DNA of 64,000 bases from positions 620,001-684,000 of the forward strand of contig NZ_JABBDY010000002.1 in assembly GCF_012847295.1 (NCBI RefSeq), written 5' to 3'. How positions within the stretch are numbered: the first letter of the stretch is position 1; every line of letters begins with the position of its first letter. Under the pieces are notes generated by a model that saw only the letters and a list, made by a program, of their open reading frames with translations, was not told the DNA's origin and did not search any database. The position numbers were made by a program, and so were the translations under genes. Shown piece after piece: positions 8,938 through 19,100 of the stretch. The stretch is from Microbacterium sp. MF43. GTDB taxonomy: Bacteria > Actinomycetota > Actinomycetes > Actinomycetales > Microbacteriaceae.

Positions 8938-10992
8938 ATGAGCCTCCCCTTCGAGAGCGCGTACCGGCACGGGTTCGCCCGCGTCGCGGCCTGCACGATC
9001 CCGATCGCCATCGCCGATCCGGCCGCGAACGCCGACGCGGTGCTCGCGACGGCGCGGGAGTGCGACGCCGACGCCGTCGCGGTCGCTCTCTTCCCCGAGC
9101 TGTGCCTCACGGGCTACTCCATCGAGGACCTCGTCATGCAGGACCCGGTGCTGGACGCCGTCGAGGCCGCTGTCGAACGGCTCGTCGAGGCATCCGCCGA
9201 CCTGTTCCCCGTACTCGTGGTGGGTGCGCCGCTGCGGCATCGGAACCGCCTCTACAACTGCGCTGTGGTCATCCACCGCGGAGAGCTCCTCGGCGTCGCG
9301 CCCAAGTCGTACCTGCCGAACTACCGCGAGTTCTACGAGCGCCGATGGTTCGCGCCCGGCGACGACCAGTTCGGCCAGGACATCCGCATCGGCGAGCTCG
9401 AGGCGCCGTTCGGCCCCGACCTGCTGTTCGAGGCGCTCGACGTTCCCGGGCTGGTGGTGCACGCCGAGGTGTGCGAGGACGTGTGGGTGCCGATCCCTCC
9501 GTCCGCCCCGGCCGCCCTGGCCGGAGCGACCGTCCTTCTCAACCTGAGCGGGAGCCCCATCACGATCGCCCGCGCCGAGGACCGCAAGGACCTGTGCCAG
9601 TCGCAGTCGCTGCGCTGCCTCGCCGTCTACGCGTATGCCGCCGCCGGCATGGGCGAGTCCACGAACGATCTGTCGTGGGACGGCCAGACCATGATCTACG
9701 AGAGCGGCACCCTGCTCGCCGAGACCGAGCGCTTCCCCGACGGTCCGCGGCGGTCCGTCGCCGACGTCGACCTCGACCGGCTGCGTCAGGACCGGCTGCG
9801 TCAGGGCACTTTCGACGACAACCGCCGCACCTACGATCCGCAGTTCCGCACGGTGCACTTCGAGCTCGAGCCGCCTGCCGCCGATGTCGGCCTGCGCCGC
9901 ACGCTCGATCGCTTCCCGTTCGTGCCCGACGACCCCGCCCGTCTCGCCCAGGACTGCTACGAGGCGTTCAACATCCAGGTCTCGGGCCTCGTGCAGCGCA
10001 TGGAGGCGATCGGCCGCCCCAAGCCCGTGATCGGGGTGAGCGGCGGACTCGACTCGACGCATGCGCTGCTCGTCGTCGCGCGCGCGATGGACCGGATGGG
10101 CCGGCCACGCAGCGACATCCTCGCCTACACGATGCCCGGTTTCGCGACGAGCGAGCACACGAAGTCCAACGCCATCGCCCTCGCCGAGTCGGTCGGAGCC
10201 TCGATCGAGACGATCGACATCCGTCCTGCGGCGACCGAGATCCTCGAGGGCATCGGGCACGCCTTCGCCGAGGGCGAGCCGGTGCACGACGTGACGTTCG
10301 AGAACGTGCAGGCGGGGATCCGCACCGACTTCCTCTTCCGCCTGGCCAATCAGCACGGCGGCATGGTCATCGGCACGTCCGACCTGTCGGAGCTCGCCCT
10401 CGGCTGGGCCACGTACGGCGTCGGCGACCACATGAGTCACTACGCCGTGAACGCCGGCGTGCCCAAGACCCTCATCCAGCACGTCATCCGGTGGGTGATC
10501 TCGCATCGCGAGGGCGTCGACGACGCCGAAGCCGCGGTGCTGCAGTCCGTCTTCGACACCGAGATCAGCCCCGAGCTCGTGCCGGCCGGACAGGACGGCA
10601 AGATGCAGTCCACCGAGGACCGCATCGGCCCCTATGCGCTGCACGACTTCGCGCTGTACCACGTGCTGCGCTTCGGGTTCCGCCCGTCCAAGATCGCCTT
10701 CCTGGCGTCGCAGGCCTGGGCCGACAAGGACGCCGGGGCGTGGCCGCCCGGCTTCCCCGACGAGGACCGCTACTCCTACGACCTGCCCACGGTGGCGAAG
10801 TGGCTGCAGGTGTTCCTGCGGCGGTACTTCGCCTTCGCGCAGTTCAAGCGATCGGCCATCCCGAACGGTCCCAAGGTCTCACCGGCGGGTTCCCTCTCGC
10901 CGCGCGGCGACTGGCGCGCTCCGTCGGACGGCAACGCCAACGCGTGGATCGCCGAGCTGAAGGCTGCCCTCCCCGAGCTCGTCGAGGAGTGA
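8938..10992 (+). CDS. nadE: Glutamine-dependent NAD+ synthetase
   Basis: A 684-residue two-domain enzyme that amidates deamido-NAD to NAD+, using ammonia released from glutamine. The N-terminal nitrilase domain shows the Glu-Lys-Cys triad as FPELCLTG, PKSYLPNY and AEVCEDVW. The synthetase domain has the pyrophosphate-binding SGGLDST loop near residue 366 and later GTSDLSELALGW. Length and order match the long actinobacterial NadE rather than the 270-residue ammonia-dependent form. The ATG at 8938 has CAGGAT 6 nt upstream (leaderless type). It is divergent from the nuclease/helicase gene. A 24-bp palindrome just past the stop is the probable terminator. Confidence 0.96.
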   Translation: MSLPFESAYRHGFARVAACTIPIAIADPAANADAVLATARECDADAVAVALFPELCLTGYSIEDLVMQDPVLDAVEAAVERLVEASADLFPVLVVGAPLRHRNRLYNCAVVIHRGELLGVAPKSYLPNYREFYERRWFAPGDDQFGQDIRIGELEAPFGPDLLFEALDVPGLVVHAEVCEDVWVPIPPSAPAALAGATVLLNLSGSPITIARAEDRKDLCQSQSLRCLAVYAYAAAGMGESTNDLSWDGQTMIYESGTLLAETERFPDGPRRSVADVDLDRLRQDRLRQGTFDDNRRTYDPQFRTVHFELEPPAADVGLRRTLDRFPFVPDDPARLAQDCYEAFNIQVSGLVQRMEAIGRPKPVIGVSGGLDSTHALLVVARAMDRMGRPRSDILAYTMPGFATSEHTKSNAIALAESVGASIETIDIRPAATEILEGIGHAFAEGEPVHDVTFENVQAGIRTDFLFRLANQHGGMVIGTSDLSELALGWATYGVGDHMSHYAVNAGVPKTLIQHVIRWVISHREGVDDAEAAVLQSVFDTEISPELVPAGQDGKMQSTEDRIGPYALHDFALYHVLRFGFRPSKIAFLASQAWADKDAGAWPPGFPDEDRYSYDLPTVAKWLQVFLRRYFAFAQFKRSAIPNGPKVSPAGSLSPRGDWRAPSDGNANAWIAELKAALPELVEE

Positions 10993-10995
10993 CGA

Positions 10996-11019
10996 CGGAT
11001 GCCTCGGCCGAGGCATCCG
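10996..11019. terminator. 24-bp palindrome between convergent genes (bidirectional terminator)
   Basis: A perfect palindrome whose arms CGGATGCCTC and GAGGCATCCG enclose GGCC, starting 4 nt after the nadE stop and ending 16 nt before the stop of the convergent gene. The arms consist of the GGATGCCTC word that is unusually frequent throughout this genome. No T-tract. Confidence 0.55.
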
Positions 11020-11034
11020 CTCGAATCCGGCCGC

Positions 11035-11613
11035 TCAGGCCGGCGCCGCGCCGTAGGCGAGCGTGATCACCCAGCTGTCGCGTGAAAGGTCGGCGAGCTG
11101 GTAGTACACGCGGCGGTCGGGGATCCATCCCTTGGTGAGCGGGCTGTCGAGGCGCACGTGATCGGCGGCGACGCGGGCGCCTCGGCCGTCGGCGTCGCGC
11201 ACCGCCTGCACGCGCGTCCAGTGGGCGAGGAGCTTCGGGAGGTCGTTCTCGTCGGGCAGGTGCGAGTGCCGTTGCATCTGGCGCAGGGTCGCGTCGTCGG
11301 GGTGCGAGTCCCGCAGGTCGAGGCCGAGCGGCACCGCCGGGTCGGCGACGGCGACGACCGTCGCGGCGCGGAAGTTCGCGTTGCGGATCCGCAGTGGCAC
11401 CTCCTGGCCGTCGACCTCGGCGATGAGCTGCGTGTGGAAGCCGAACTGGCCCGGCGCCTCCCGTTCGACGCGCACCGACTTCTCATCGACGCCGAGCTGG
11501 GCGGCGACGAGCTCGCGCGCGAGGACCCGCTTGCGGTCGTGCTCGGCGAGCTGCGGATCCCATCCGAGCCGCGCCGTGATCCCCGAGGGGGTGTCGAGCA
11601 GTACCGATTGCAT
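11035..11613 (-). CDS. 4'-phosphopantetheinyl transferase-like protein, probably inactive
   Basis: A 192-residue protein whose C-terminal half reads like a 4'-phosphopantetheinyl transferase: FRAATVVAVADPAVPLGLDL with Asp at about 99, HWTRVQAVRDADGRG (131-145) in place of the usual WxxKEAxxKAxGxG, and a closing SRDSWVITLAYG strand. The catalytic Glu/Lys positions are Gln/Val here, and the second acidic residue after GLD is Arg. Metal binding and transfer activity are therefore doubtful. The start at 11613 is supported by AGAGGTGG 4 nt upstream. It is convergent with nadE. No PKS, NRPS or fatty-acid genes lie nearby. The family call rests on motif reading only. Confidence 0.55.
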   Translation of the reverse strand: MQSVLLDTPSGITARLGWDPQLAEHDRKRVLARELVAAQLGVDEKSVRVEREAPGQFGFHTQLIAEVDGQEVPLRIRNANFRAATVVAVADPAVPLGLDLRDSHPDDATLRQMQRHSHLPDENDLPKLLAHWTRVQAVRDADGRGARVAADHVRLDSPLTKGWIPDRRVYYQLADLSRDSWVITLAYGAAPA

Positions 11614-11753
11614 GGTCCACCTCTTCCCGCGGCGTCTCCGCTTCTTCATCCTGCCGCGGCAGCTGCGGATGAGGAAGCCGCCGCGCGCTACCCGTTTCCC
11701 GAGGGTCGGGCAACGGCATCCTCAGGACGCCCGGTCGGTGCCAGGATGGGGCC

Positions 11754-13235
11754 GTGGACGGCTTCGCGGCAGTCGACTTCGAGTTCGCGCGGCAGGTGCT
11801 GCAGCGGGGCATCGCCGCGCTGTTCCTCGTCGCATTCGTCTCCACGCTGAATCAGTTCCGTCCCCTCCTCGGCGAGCACGGCCTCCTCCCGGCGCCCGAG
11901 CTGCTGTCGTGGGCGAGGCGCTCGCAGCGCGGACAGCGGATGCTGCGACCGACCCTCTTCCACTTCGTCACCTACACGGACCGCCGCCTCGTGGCGCTGT
12001 GCTGGGCGGGCATCGCGGTCTCGGCCGCGCTCGTGTGCGGCATCCCTCAGCTGCTCACCCCGTGGACGCCGATGGTGTGCTTTCTCCTCCTGTGGCTGGG
12101 GTACATGTCGATCGTCAGCATCGGTCAGACGTTCTACGGCTTCGGGTGGGAGATGCTGCTGCTCGAGGCGGGGTTCCTGGCCGCGTTCCTCGGGTCGGAT
12201 GCAGAGCCTCCGGCGACCGTGGTCATCGTGCTGTTGTGGTGGCTGGTGTTCCGGCTGGAGTTCGGCGCGGGCATGATCAAGATCCGCGGCGGCCGCGAGT
12301 GGCGCGACCTCACCGCCCTCACGTACCACCACGAGACCCAGCCCATGCCGGGGCCGCTGAGCCGGCAGGCGCACCTGCTGCCGCGGTGGTTCCACAAGCT
12401 CGAGGTGGTCGGGAACCACGTCGCGCAGCTCGTCGTGCCGTGGTTCCTGTTCGCGCCGCTCCTCGGGCTCGTGGTGCCCGGGCCGGGACCTGCGATCGCG
12501 GGCGCCGTCGCCGCCGCGATCATCATCGCGACCCAGCTCTGGCTCATCGTGACGGGCAACTTCGCGTGGCTGAACTGGGCGACGGTGGTGCTGGCGTTCT
12601 CGGCGATCGGACTGCCCGGGATCGGAGCACCGTCGCAGGACGCGACGAGCGAGCCGCCGTGGATCGTCGACGCGATCCCGCTGCCGTGGCTGCTGGTGAC
12701 CTGCGCGGTCGGCGTGCTCTACCTGGTGCTCAGCGGGCCGGCGCTGAAGAATCTCTTCGCGCACCGCCAGCTCATGAACGCGAGCTTCAACCGCTGGCAG
12801 CTCGCGAACGCCTACGGCGCGTTCGGCACGGTGACGAAGCAGCGCATCGAGATCGTGGTGGAGGGGACGGCGGAGGAGGATCCGGATGCCGCGACCTGGC
12901 GCGCGTACGAGTTCAAGGGCAAGCCGACCGACGTGCGCCGCATCCCCCGCCTGTTCGCGCCCTACCACCTCCGGCTCGACTGGCTCATGTGGTTCCTTCC
13001 GCTCGGTCGATCGCTGGACGACTGGTTCACGGTGTTCCTGGTGCGGCTGCTGCAGGCGGATGCCCCGACCCTGCGCCTCCTCGCACGCGACCCGTTCGGC
13101 GGCGAGCGTCCGCGCTGGGTGCGCGCCGTGGCCTACCGGTACCGGTTCTCGACACGCGCGGAGTTCCGCCGGTCCCGCGAGCGGTGGGTGCGGGAGTGGC
13201 GCGGCGAGGTGCTCGGACCCCTTGCGCTGCGGTGA
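11754..13235 (+). CDS. Lipase maturation factor family membrane protein
   Basis: A 493-residue polytopic membrane protein of the LMF1-like family. Hydrophobic segments run through the first 350 residues, and the family patterns LLSWARRSQRG...RPTLFHF, SIGQTFYGFGWEMLLLEAGFLAAF, and GAGMIKIRGGREWRDLTALTYHHETQP are all present. A C-terminal soluble part contains RIPRLFAPYHLRLDWLMWF. In vertebrates LMF1 helps lipases fold in the endoplasmic reticulum; the bacterial role is unknown. The start is a GTG with CAGGAT 6 nt upstream. The nucleosidase gene follows after 36 bp, possibly with its own start signal. Confidence 0.9.
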   Translation: MDGFAAVDFEFARQVLQRGIAALFLVAFVSTLNQFRPLLGEHGLLPAPELLSWARRSQRGQRMLRPTLFHFVTYTDRRLVALCWAGIAVSAALVCGIPQLLTPWTPMVCFLLLWLGYMSIVSIGQTFYGFGWEMLLLEAGFLAAFLGSDAEPPATVVIVLLWWLVFRLEFGAGMIKIRGGREWRDLTALTYHHETQPMPGPLSRQAHLLPRWFHKLEVVGNHVAQLVVPWFLFAPLLGLVVPGPGPAIAGAVAAAIIIATQLWLIVTGNFAWLNWATVVLAFSAIGLPGIGAPSQDATSEPPWIVDAIPLPWLLVTCAVGVLYLVLSGPALKNLFAHRQLMNASFNRWQLANAYGAFGTVTKQRIEIVVEGTAEEDPDAATWRAYEFKGKPTDVRRIPRLFAPYHLRLDWLMWFLPLGRSLDDWFTVFLVRLLQADAPTLRLLARDPFGGERPRWVRAVAYRYRFSTRAEFRRSRERWVREWRGEVLGPLALR

Positions 13236-13271
13236 CGCATTCTCTCAGCCGGAGACGGGGAGAATGGACCG

Positions 13272-13829
13272 GTGAAGCTCCTCGTCGCTGCCCTCGATGC
13301 CGAACTCGTCGCCTTCCCTGCCGAACTCCCCGGATTCGACCGGCTCGTCACCGGCCCCGGCAAGCTGCAGGCGACCTACGCCCTCACGCGGGCGCTCGAC
13401 GCCGCCGAGTACGACGAGATCGTCGTCGTCGGCACGGCCGGCGCGATCGATCCCCTCCTCGACGCCGACCTCTACGAGATCGAGGCGGCGATCCAGCACG
13501 ATGTCACCGACATCGACGGCATCGTCGGTCAGCACGTCTCGCTGCCTCCGCGCGTCGAGGTCGGCCGCGAGGGCGTCACGATCGCGACGGGCGACCACTT
13601 CGTCGACGACGCCGAAGCCGTATCGGTGATCCGCCCGCTCGGCGCCGGACTCGTCGACATGGAGACGTACGCCTACATCTGGGTCGCCCACCGCTTCGGT
13701 GTGCCGATCCGGGTCCTGAAAGCCGTCTCCGACCGTGCGCAGGACGACGCGATCACGGACTGGCGCGCCACGGTCACCGCCTGCAGCCACCGGCTGCGGG
13801 ACCGGATCCTGGCCGACTACGGGGTGTAG
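13272..13829 (+). CDS. Nucleoside phosphorylase / MTA-SAH nucleosidase-like protein
   Basis: A 185-residue purine nucleoside phosphorylase-superfamily protein, shorter than the usual 230. It starts with the typical strand KLLVAALDAEL, has VTGPGKLQATYALTRAL and EIVVVGTAGAIDP, and carries the family's active-site pattern LVDMETYAYIWVAHRFG (the ME motif that binds ribose) and a late VSDRAQDDA containing the catalytic Asp. It probably cleaves an S-adenosylhomocysteine, methylthioadenosine or related nucleoside. GTG start with GAGAAT 6 nt upstream. Confidence 0.82.
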   Translation: MKLLVAALDAELVAFPAELPGFDRLVTGPGKLQATYALTRALDAAEYDEIVVVGTAGAIDPLLDADLYEIEAAIQHDVTDIDGIVGQHVSLPPRVEVGREGVTIATGDHFVDDAEAVSVIRPLGAGLVDMETYAYIWVAHRFGVPIRVLKAVSDRAQDDAITDWRATVTACSHRLRDRILADYGV

Positions 13830-13833
13830 ACCG

Positions 13834-14019
13834 TCACGGCGAGCGGCGGGAGCGCGAGAAGACGCTGCGGAGCACCGCGAACACGATGAGCGCCACCACC
13901 GCGACGACGACGAGCTTCACGATGAACCACAGCACCGAGAAGAGCACGTCCACGAGGATCCACGCGATGACGATCGCGGCGATCACGCCGATGACGGTCC
14001 AGACAGTGCCCTTGTTCAC
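13834..14019 (-). CDS. Small two-segment membrane protein
   Basis: A 61-residue protein made almost wholly of two hydrophobic stretches (about 5-28 and 29-52) followed by a basic RSVFSRSRRS tail, consistent with two membrane helices with a cytoplasmic C-terminus. No family recognised. The GTG at 14019 has TATGCT exactly 6 nt upstream, the leaderless arrangement used by many genes here. Its stop lies 4 bp from the stop of the convergent nucleosidase gene. Confidence 0.7.
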   Translation of the reverse strand: MNKGTVWTVIGVIAAIVIAWILVDVLFSVLWFIVKLVVVAVVALIVFAVLRSVFSRSRRSP

Positions 14020-14099
14020 GACCCCAGCATAGATAGGGTGGGGATGCCGCGGGGGCGCGTCCTGGTTCCCGCGCGTCCATTTCCACAGCAAGGAACCCC

Positions 14100-15116
14100 A
14101 TGACTTCACCCACGGAGCCCACCGAACCCAAGCCGGAAGGCGCTCCCGCGGCGGACTCTGCCGCCGAGGCATCCGCTCCGAACGTGCCCGCTGACGCGCA
14201 GCCGACCGAGGCCTACGCGCCCGTCGATGCGCAGGCGACCGAGGCCTACGCGCCCGTCGAGCAGCCCACGGCCGTCTACCCCCCTGCGGACGCGCAGCCG
14301 ACCGAGGCCTACGGGATGGCCGGGCAGCCCGTGCAGGGTCAGCCCGCCGGCCAGCCGGTCGGCGCGCCGGCGCCCTACGGCGCGCCCGCCTATGGCGCAC
14401 CTGCCTACGCGGCGCCCGTCGCCGACGCTCCGGCTGGCTCGGGCGCCGACCGACCCCGCGGTCTCGCGTGGGCCTCGCTCGGCCTCGCGATCGGCGGCGT
14501 CGTGCTCGTCAGCGCGGCGTTCCTCCCGCTCGCGTGGGGCTCGCTCGCTCTCGCGCTCGTCGGCGGCCTGCTGCTGCTCGTCGCGCTCGTGCTCGGCATC
14601 GTCACGCTCGTGAGCAAGAAGCAGGGCGGCAAGGGACTGGGCATCGGCGCGATCGCCGTGTCGGTGCTCGGCGGCTTCCTGTGGGTGGCGGCGCTGACCG
14701 TCGCCTTCGTGTGGATCGGCCTGTCGATGGCCGGCTCCTCCAGCACCGGCACCGACCCCGAGGTGAGCGTGTCCGAGGAGGCGGCTCCCGACGAGGAGGA
14801 GACGACCGACGAGGGCTCCGAGGAGACGCCGACCGGAACGTACGACGAGGCGGCGTACCTCGCGGTCGTCAAGCCCGGCGTGCTCGCGCTCATGCAGGAG
14901 ATCGAGCCCAGCGTCACCGAGGAGCTCGTCAGCGAGTTCTACACCGACGACATGCTCATCGCCTCGGGTGAGGGACTGCTGCTGGCCGGCGAGGCGGCCG
15001 AGGAGGCATTCGTCTCGTCGACCGTCGAGAGCAGCCAGGGCACGTTCACCGAAGATCAGGCGCAGCGCTTCTACGACCTGCTCGTGGGCGCTGCCGAGCA
15101 GTACCTCGTCGAGTAG
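14100..15116 (+). CDS. Membrane protein with repetitive Pro/Ala/Thr N-terminus (DUF4190-like)
   Basis: A 338-residue protein in three parts. The N-terminal 115 residues are low complexity, with four imperfect copies of a (Q/E)(P/A)T(E/A)(A/V)Y(A/P/G) unit and a YGAPAYGAPAYAAP run. Two or three membrane helices follow (about 120-215), with a short KKQGGKGLG cytoplasmic loop like that in DUF4190 proteins. The C-terminal 120 residues begin with an acidic Glu/Asp/Thr-rich linker and are likely extracytoplasmic. Function unknown. AGCAAGGAACCCC is a weak ribosome site before the ATG. A long hairpin follows the stop. Confidence 0.8.
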   Translation: MTSPTEPTEPKPEGAPAADSAAEASAPNVPADAQPTEAYAPVDAQATEAYAPVEQPTAVYPPADAQPTEAYGMAGQPVQGQPAGQPVGAPAPYGAPAYGAPAYAAPVADAPAGSGADRPRGLAWASLGLAIGGVVLVSAAFLPLAWGSLALALVGGLLLLVALVLGIVTLVSKKQGGKGLGIGAIAVSVLGGFLWVAALTVAFVWIGLSMAGSSSTGTDPEVSVSEEAAPDEEETTDEGSEETPTGTYDEAAYLAVVKPGVLALMQEIEPSVTEELVSEFYTDDMLIASGEGLLLAGEAAEEAFVSSTVESSQGTFTEDQAQRFYDLLVGAAEQYLVE

Positions 15117-15130
15117 TCCTCGACACCGTC

Positions 15131-15172
15131 GACGAAGGCGGGCGGCTCACCCGAGCCGCCCCCCCCTTCGTC
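15131..15172. terminator. Long two-part hairpin, bidirectional terminator
   Basis: The outer arms GACGAAGG (15131-15138) and CCTTCGTC (15165-15172) and the inner arms GGGCGGCTC (15140-15148) and GAGCCGCCC (15153-15161) are all perfect. They enclose a 4-nt loop, with a small asymmetric bulge between the two stems. It lies between two convergent genes, 15 bp after the plus-strand stop and 31 bp before the stop of the minus-strand one. Confidence 0.8.
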
Positions 15173-15202
15173 ATGTCGTCGGCGCGCGTTCCGCCGTGCG
15201 GC

Positions 15203-16057
15203 CTATGAGGCCCACGGGGTCCGCGGCCACGTGACGTTCGCCAGCGTGGCCTGACCCGACAGCGACGGGTGGAAGTAGTCCCGCGTCGAGATGTCGGACT
15301 TCACGAAGAGGTAGTTCGCGACCGCTCCACCGTCCCATCGGCACGTCGCGTAGGCCGCGCAGACCTCGGCGAGCACCGCGTTGTACTCGTTGACGCGCTG
15401 CTGCACGGCCGCACGCCGCTGCACGTCCGCAGCCTTCGTGCTCGTCGGGTTCGCCAGCATCGACTGACAGATCCCGAGCAGGCTCCAGGTGAACCGGGCA
15501 CTGAAGCTCGACTTGTTGAGGTCGTACATGCGCTGCAGGTTCGGGATGCTCGCGACGAAGATCTGCGGCGGAGCAGCCGTCGCCGTCAGCGTCGAGAACG
15601 CCGCTTGCACATTCGTTCGGAAGGTTGTCGTCGGCGTCATCGCCGACACGGTCCGCGTGCAGGCGTCGTTGGCGCCGATCTCGATCGTGACGTACTGCGG
15701 CGCCCGGGCCATGGCGTTGCTCGCCTGCGTGCTGAGCGCGGCCGAGGCGGCACCCGCGACGGCGAAGTTGTATCCCGCCAGCGAGTCGGGAGCCGCGGTC
15801 GCCCGCAGTCGCAAGAGATGGGAGTTGACCGACGTCGTCGTACCCGTCGCCCAGCTGTTCGTCGGGCAGCTCGTGAGCGCACTGCAGGTCATGGAAGCCT
15901 GCGTGATCGAGTCGCCCAGCGCCGCCATCACCGTGACGTTGTCGGGTGGGAGCGGGGCGGCGTGAGCGGCCGGTGCCGCCAGCACCGCACCTGAGGCGAT
16001 GAGGGCCGAGGCCGCGAGGGTGGCGAGCGCGCGACGCGCCCGGACAGAGATGCGCAT
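15203..16057 (-). CDS. Secreted SGNH/GDSL-family hydrolase
   Basis: A 284-residue exported esterase/lipase-type protein. A Sec signal peptide is evident: basic MRISVRARRA, a hydrophobic core to about 28 and an AHA cleavage site near 33. Block I GDSIT (48-52) supplies the catalytic Ser, IEIGANDACT is the block with the oxyanion Asn, and DYFHPS near the C-terminus supplies Asp and His. Six Cys suggest disulfides, as in the SEST/Rv0518-like secreted group. The substrate is unknown. The frame continues upstream, but the ATG at 16057, with GGAG 8-9 nt upstream and an immediate signal peptide, is the likely start. Confidence 0.88.
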   Translation of the reverse strand: MRISVRARRALATLAASALIASGAVLAAPAAHAAPLPPDNVTVMAALGDSITQASMTCSALTSCPTNSWATGTTTSVNSHLLRLRATAAPDSLAGYNFAVAGAASAALSTQASNAMARAPQYVTIEIGANDACTRTVSAMTPTTTFRTNVQAAFSTLTATAAPPQIFVASIPNLQRMYDLNKSSFSARFTWSLLGICQSMLANPTSTKAADVQRRAAVQQRVNEYNAVLAEVCAAYATCRWDGGAVANYLFVKSDISTRDYFHPSLSGQATLANVTWPRTPWAS

Positions 16058-16171
16058 GTGAAGACTCCGTAACGACGTCGTGGATGGAGTGGGCGCGGCG
16101 CGCAGCCGCGGCCGGACGCACCGGCGGTCGGGCACGATCGGTTCCCCCCAGAACGGATCTTGGCCGAGACC

Positions 16172-19100
16172 CTACTCCTGCCCCTCGGCAGCGGCAATGG
16201 GCGGCGACGCGATCGCGAAGGCCGCCTGCCGGATCGTGCTCGGCCCCTGCGCGTTCGCCTCGACGAGAAGCTGCGCGGGCAGCTGCTCCTTCATCGCGGC
16301 GACGTGGCTGATGACGCCCACCGCGCGTCCGCCCTGCCGCAGCTCGTCGAGAGTGCGCATCGCCAGCTCGAGCGTCTCGTCATCGAGCGAGCCGAAGCCT
16401 TCGTCGATGAAGAGCGTGTCCAGGCGCACGCCGCCCGCTCGGGCGGTGACGACTTCGGCGAGCCCGAGAGCAAGGGCGAGCGAGGCGAGGAACGTCTCGC
16501 CGCCCGACAGCGACTGCGCCGGTCGGGGCATCCCGGTGTGCGCGTCCATGATCTCGAGGCCGAGGCCAGAGGCCGCGCCACGAGCGGCGAGAGCATCGCT
16601 GTGCTGCAGGCGGTAGCGACCCGACGACATGTCCGACAGCCGCAGGTTGGCCGCCTCGACGATCTCCTCGAGTTCCGCGGCGAGCACGAACGACTCGAGA
16701 GTCATCCGATGCGTGTTGGGCGCCCGCCCGGCCACGGTGTTCGCCAGCCGGAAGATGACGGCATGATCAGCGGCGAGCTCGGCGATGCCGTCGTGCGCCC
16801 TCTGCGCGCGCTCGACGAGGTCCGCCAGTCGCTGCGACGTCTGGCTCGCCTGCGCGGCACGGTCGACCGCGGCGCTCCACCGCTCGCGTGCATCGGCGAG
16901 CGCCGCCGCCGTCGCGTCGAGGTCGACCAGCTCCTCGGGTTCGCCCGCGAGATCCAGCTCGAGGTCCCGCAGCCGGTCTCGCTCTGCGCGCAGTGACACC
17001 TCGTGCTCCCGGATGCGCGCCTCGAGCTGCGTGCGCTCCTCGTTCGTTCGAAGCGCCGCGAGCGCCTCCGCCACGCCAGCCAGATCGGATGCCTCGACCC
17101 GCGCGTCGCGGTCTCGCTCAGCGCGCGCGGCGGCCGCCTCGGCGGCCTCCGCGGCCGAGAGGGCGTCGCTGAGCGCGACGGCGAGGCGGCGCACGTCGCT
17201 TCCCCGCGCAATCCGCACGGCGACCGACGCGAAGTCCCCGCGCGCCGCGTCGACGACCTTCCTCGCCGCGGCCGTCTGCGCGGCGAGACCGGCCAGCGTC
17301 TCGCGCTGGGCCGCGAGGTCGGTCGCGAGCGCGTCGCGTTCGCGGCGGGCGTCCTCCTCGGCGGCTGCGAGGTTCTCGCGCTCGCCCGCCAGCGCATCAC
17401 GCCGGTGGCCGGCCTCGGTCGCGGAAGCGACGGCGGACTCCAGGTCGGCGAGCACCGCCGCGAGGTGCCCGGCCGTGTCTCCTCCTGCTTTTGCCGCCGC
17501 TGCCGTGAGAGCCTCGCGCGCGGCGCGCGCGACCCGGGCTGCGTCGGCCTCCCGCGCCGCCAGCTCGTCCCGCGCCGATTCGGCTGCCGCGATCTGCTCG
17601 TCGCCGACGTGATCGTCGGTCGCCGGCGCCGGCGCCGGGTGCTCGGTCGCCCCGCACACCGCGCAGGCCTCGCCGTCGACGAGCGCAGCCGCCAGCTCAC
17701 CGGCATGTCCGGCGAGCCGTCGGCGAAGGAGAGTGGTCACGGCCGCGCGCGCCTCGTCGAGACGTGCGCTCGCCTGCAGATAGTCCGCCTCGGCCGCGCG
17801 GGTCGCGGGCTCGAGACGTTCGGCCTCCGTCGCCGCCTCGAGGCGGGTCCGGAGGGCGTCGCGCCGCTGCGTCGCCGATGCCAGCTCACCGGCGATGTGC
17901 TGCGCGGCGGCGATCGCCTCGTCGAGCTCGGCCGCACGAGCCGGGAATGTCGAGAGCACCGTGTCGAGGGCGACCAGCAGCTCTTCGAACTCGGCGACCT
18001 TGGCCCGCGTCGCGGCGAGCTCGTGTTCGTCGCGCTCGAGCTCTCGCTCGGCCGACTCGGCGGTCTCCCACACCGCCAGCTCGCCGGTGAGCTGATCGAC
18101 GATCGCGACGAGGTCGGAGGCCGAGGCATCCGCCCACTCGTCGCCGGGGCCGAGGGCCGCGCGCCACTGCGCGCGGCGGGCCTCGACGTCTGAGCGGGCG
18201 CGCTCTGCGGCGCGGCGCGCGTCGGCGGCCGTCTCGATGGGACCGCGCAGGGCCTCCGCCGCAACGGCCTGTTCGAGTTCCCCGCGCTCGACCGAGATCC
18301 GGGGCCCCGCAGCCTCGAGTGCCGCGAGCGCGGTCCGCGAGCGCGCGCGCTGCTCCTGCTTCTCGCGCAGCGCCTTCGTCTGCGCGTGGACCTTCTCGGC
18401 GGACCGGTGGGCGGCATCGGCATCGACGCGATCCCGCACGAGGGTCTCTGCGCGGTACGCCGCACGCTGCATCCCGAGGCGGGCCTCGTCGAGGCGCGCG
18501 GGCAGATCCCTCGCCCGAGGTTCCGTCCCGCCCAGCTCGTCGGACGCCAGGAGCCGGTCGACCTCGCCGAGCAGCAGCTCCACCCCGTCGCCGGCGGTTG
18601 CGAGGGCGTGCTCGGCATCCTTCCGGCGCTGCTCGAGTGCCGCCTGGTATCCCTCGTAGGTGCGGGTGCCGAACAGGCGCCGGAGCAGCCGCTGACGTTC
18701 GTCGTTCTTCGCCAGCAGGAACTCGGCGAAGCGGTTCTGCGCGAGGAGGATCACCTGCAGGAACTGCTGCTGGCTGAGGCCCAGCACCTCGTCGAGCTCG
18801 CGTGCCACATCCACCGGACGGGCAGCCCGCCCTATCCACTCACCGTCGACGAGCTCGTCGAGCTGCGCGCGGTGCGGCTCCGTCGTCATGCCGGTGCCGC
18901 GCTGCTTCGGCCGCTCGTACTCGGGCGACCTCGTCACTCGCCACCGCCTGCCCGCGGCGCTGAATTCCACCGAGACCCGCGTGGGATCGTCGGGTGCGCA
19001 ATGGTCGCTGCGCAGACGGCGGTCGGATCCGTCGTAGCGCGGCACACCGCCGTAGAGGGCGAACGTCACTCCGTCGAGCACGCTCGACTTGCCGGCGCCG

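Noticed and set aside
5255-8941. Long open frames on the plus strand opposite the RecB-like nuclease/helicase gene
   Set aside because: They are Arg/Gly/Ala-rich or His/Asp/Arg-rich shadows caused by the high-GC third positions of the real gene, with no domain or ribosome site.
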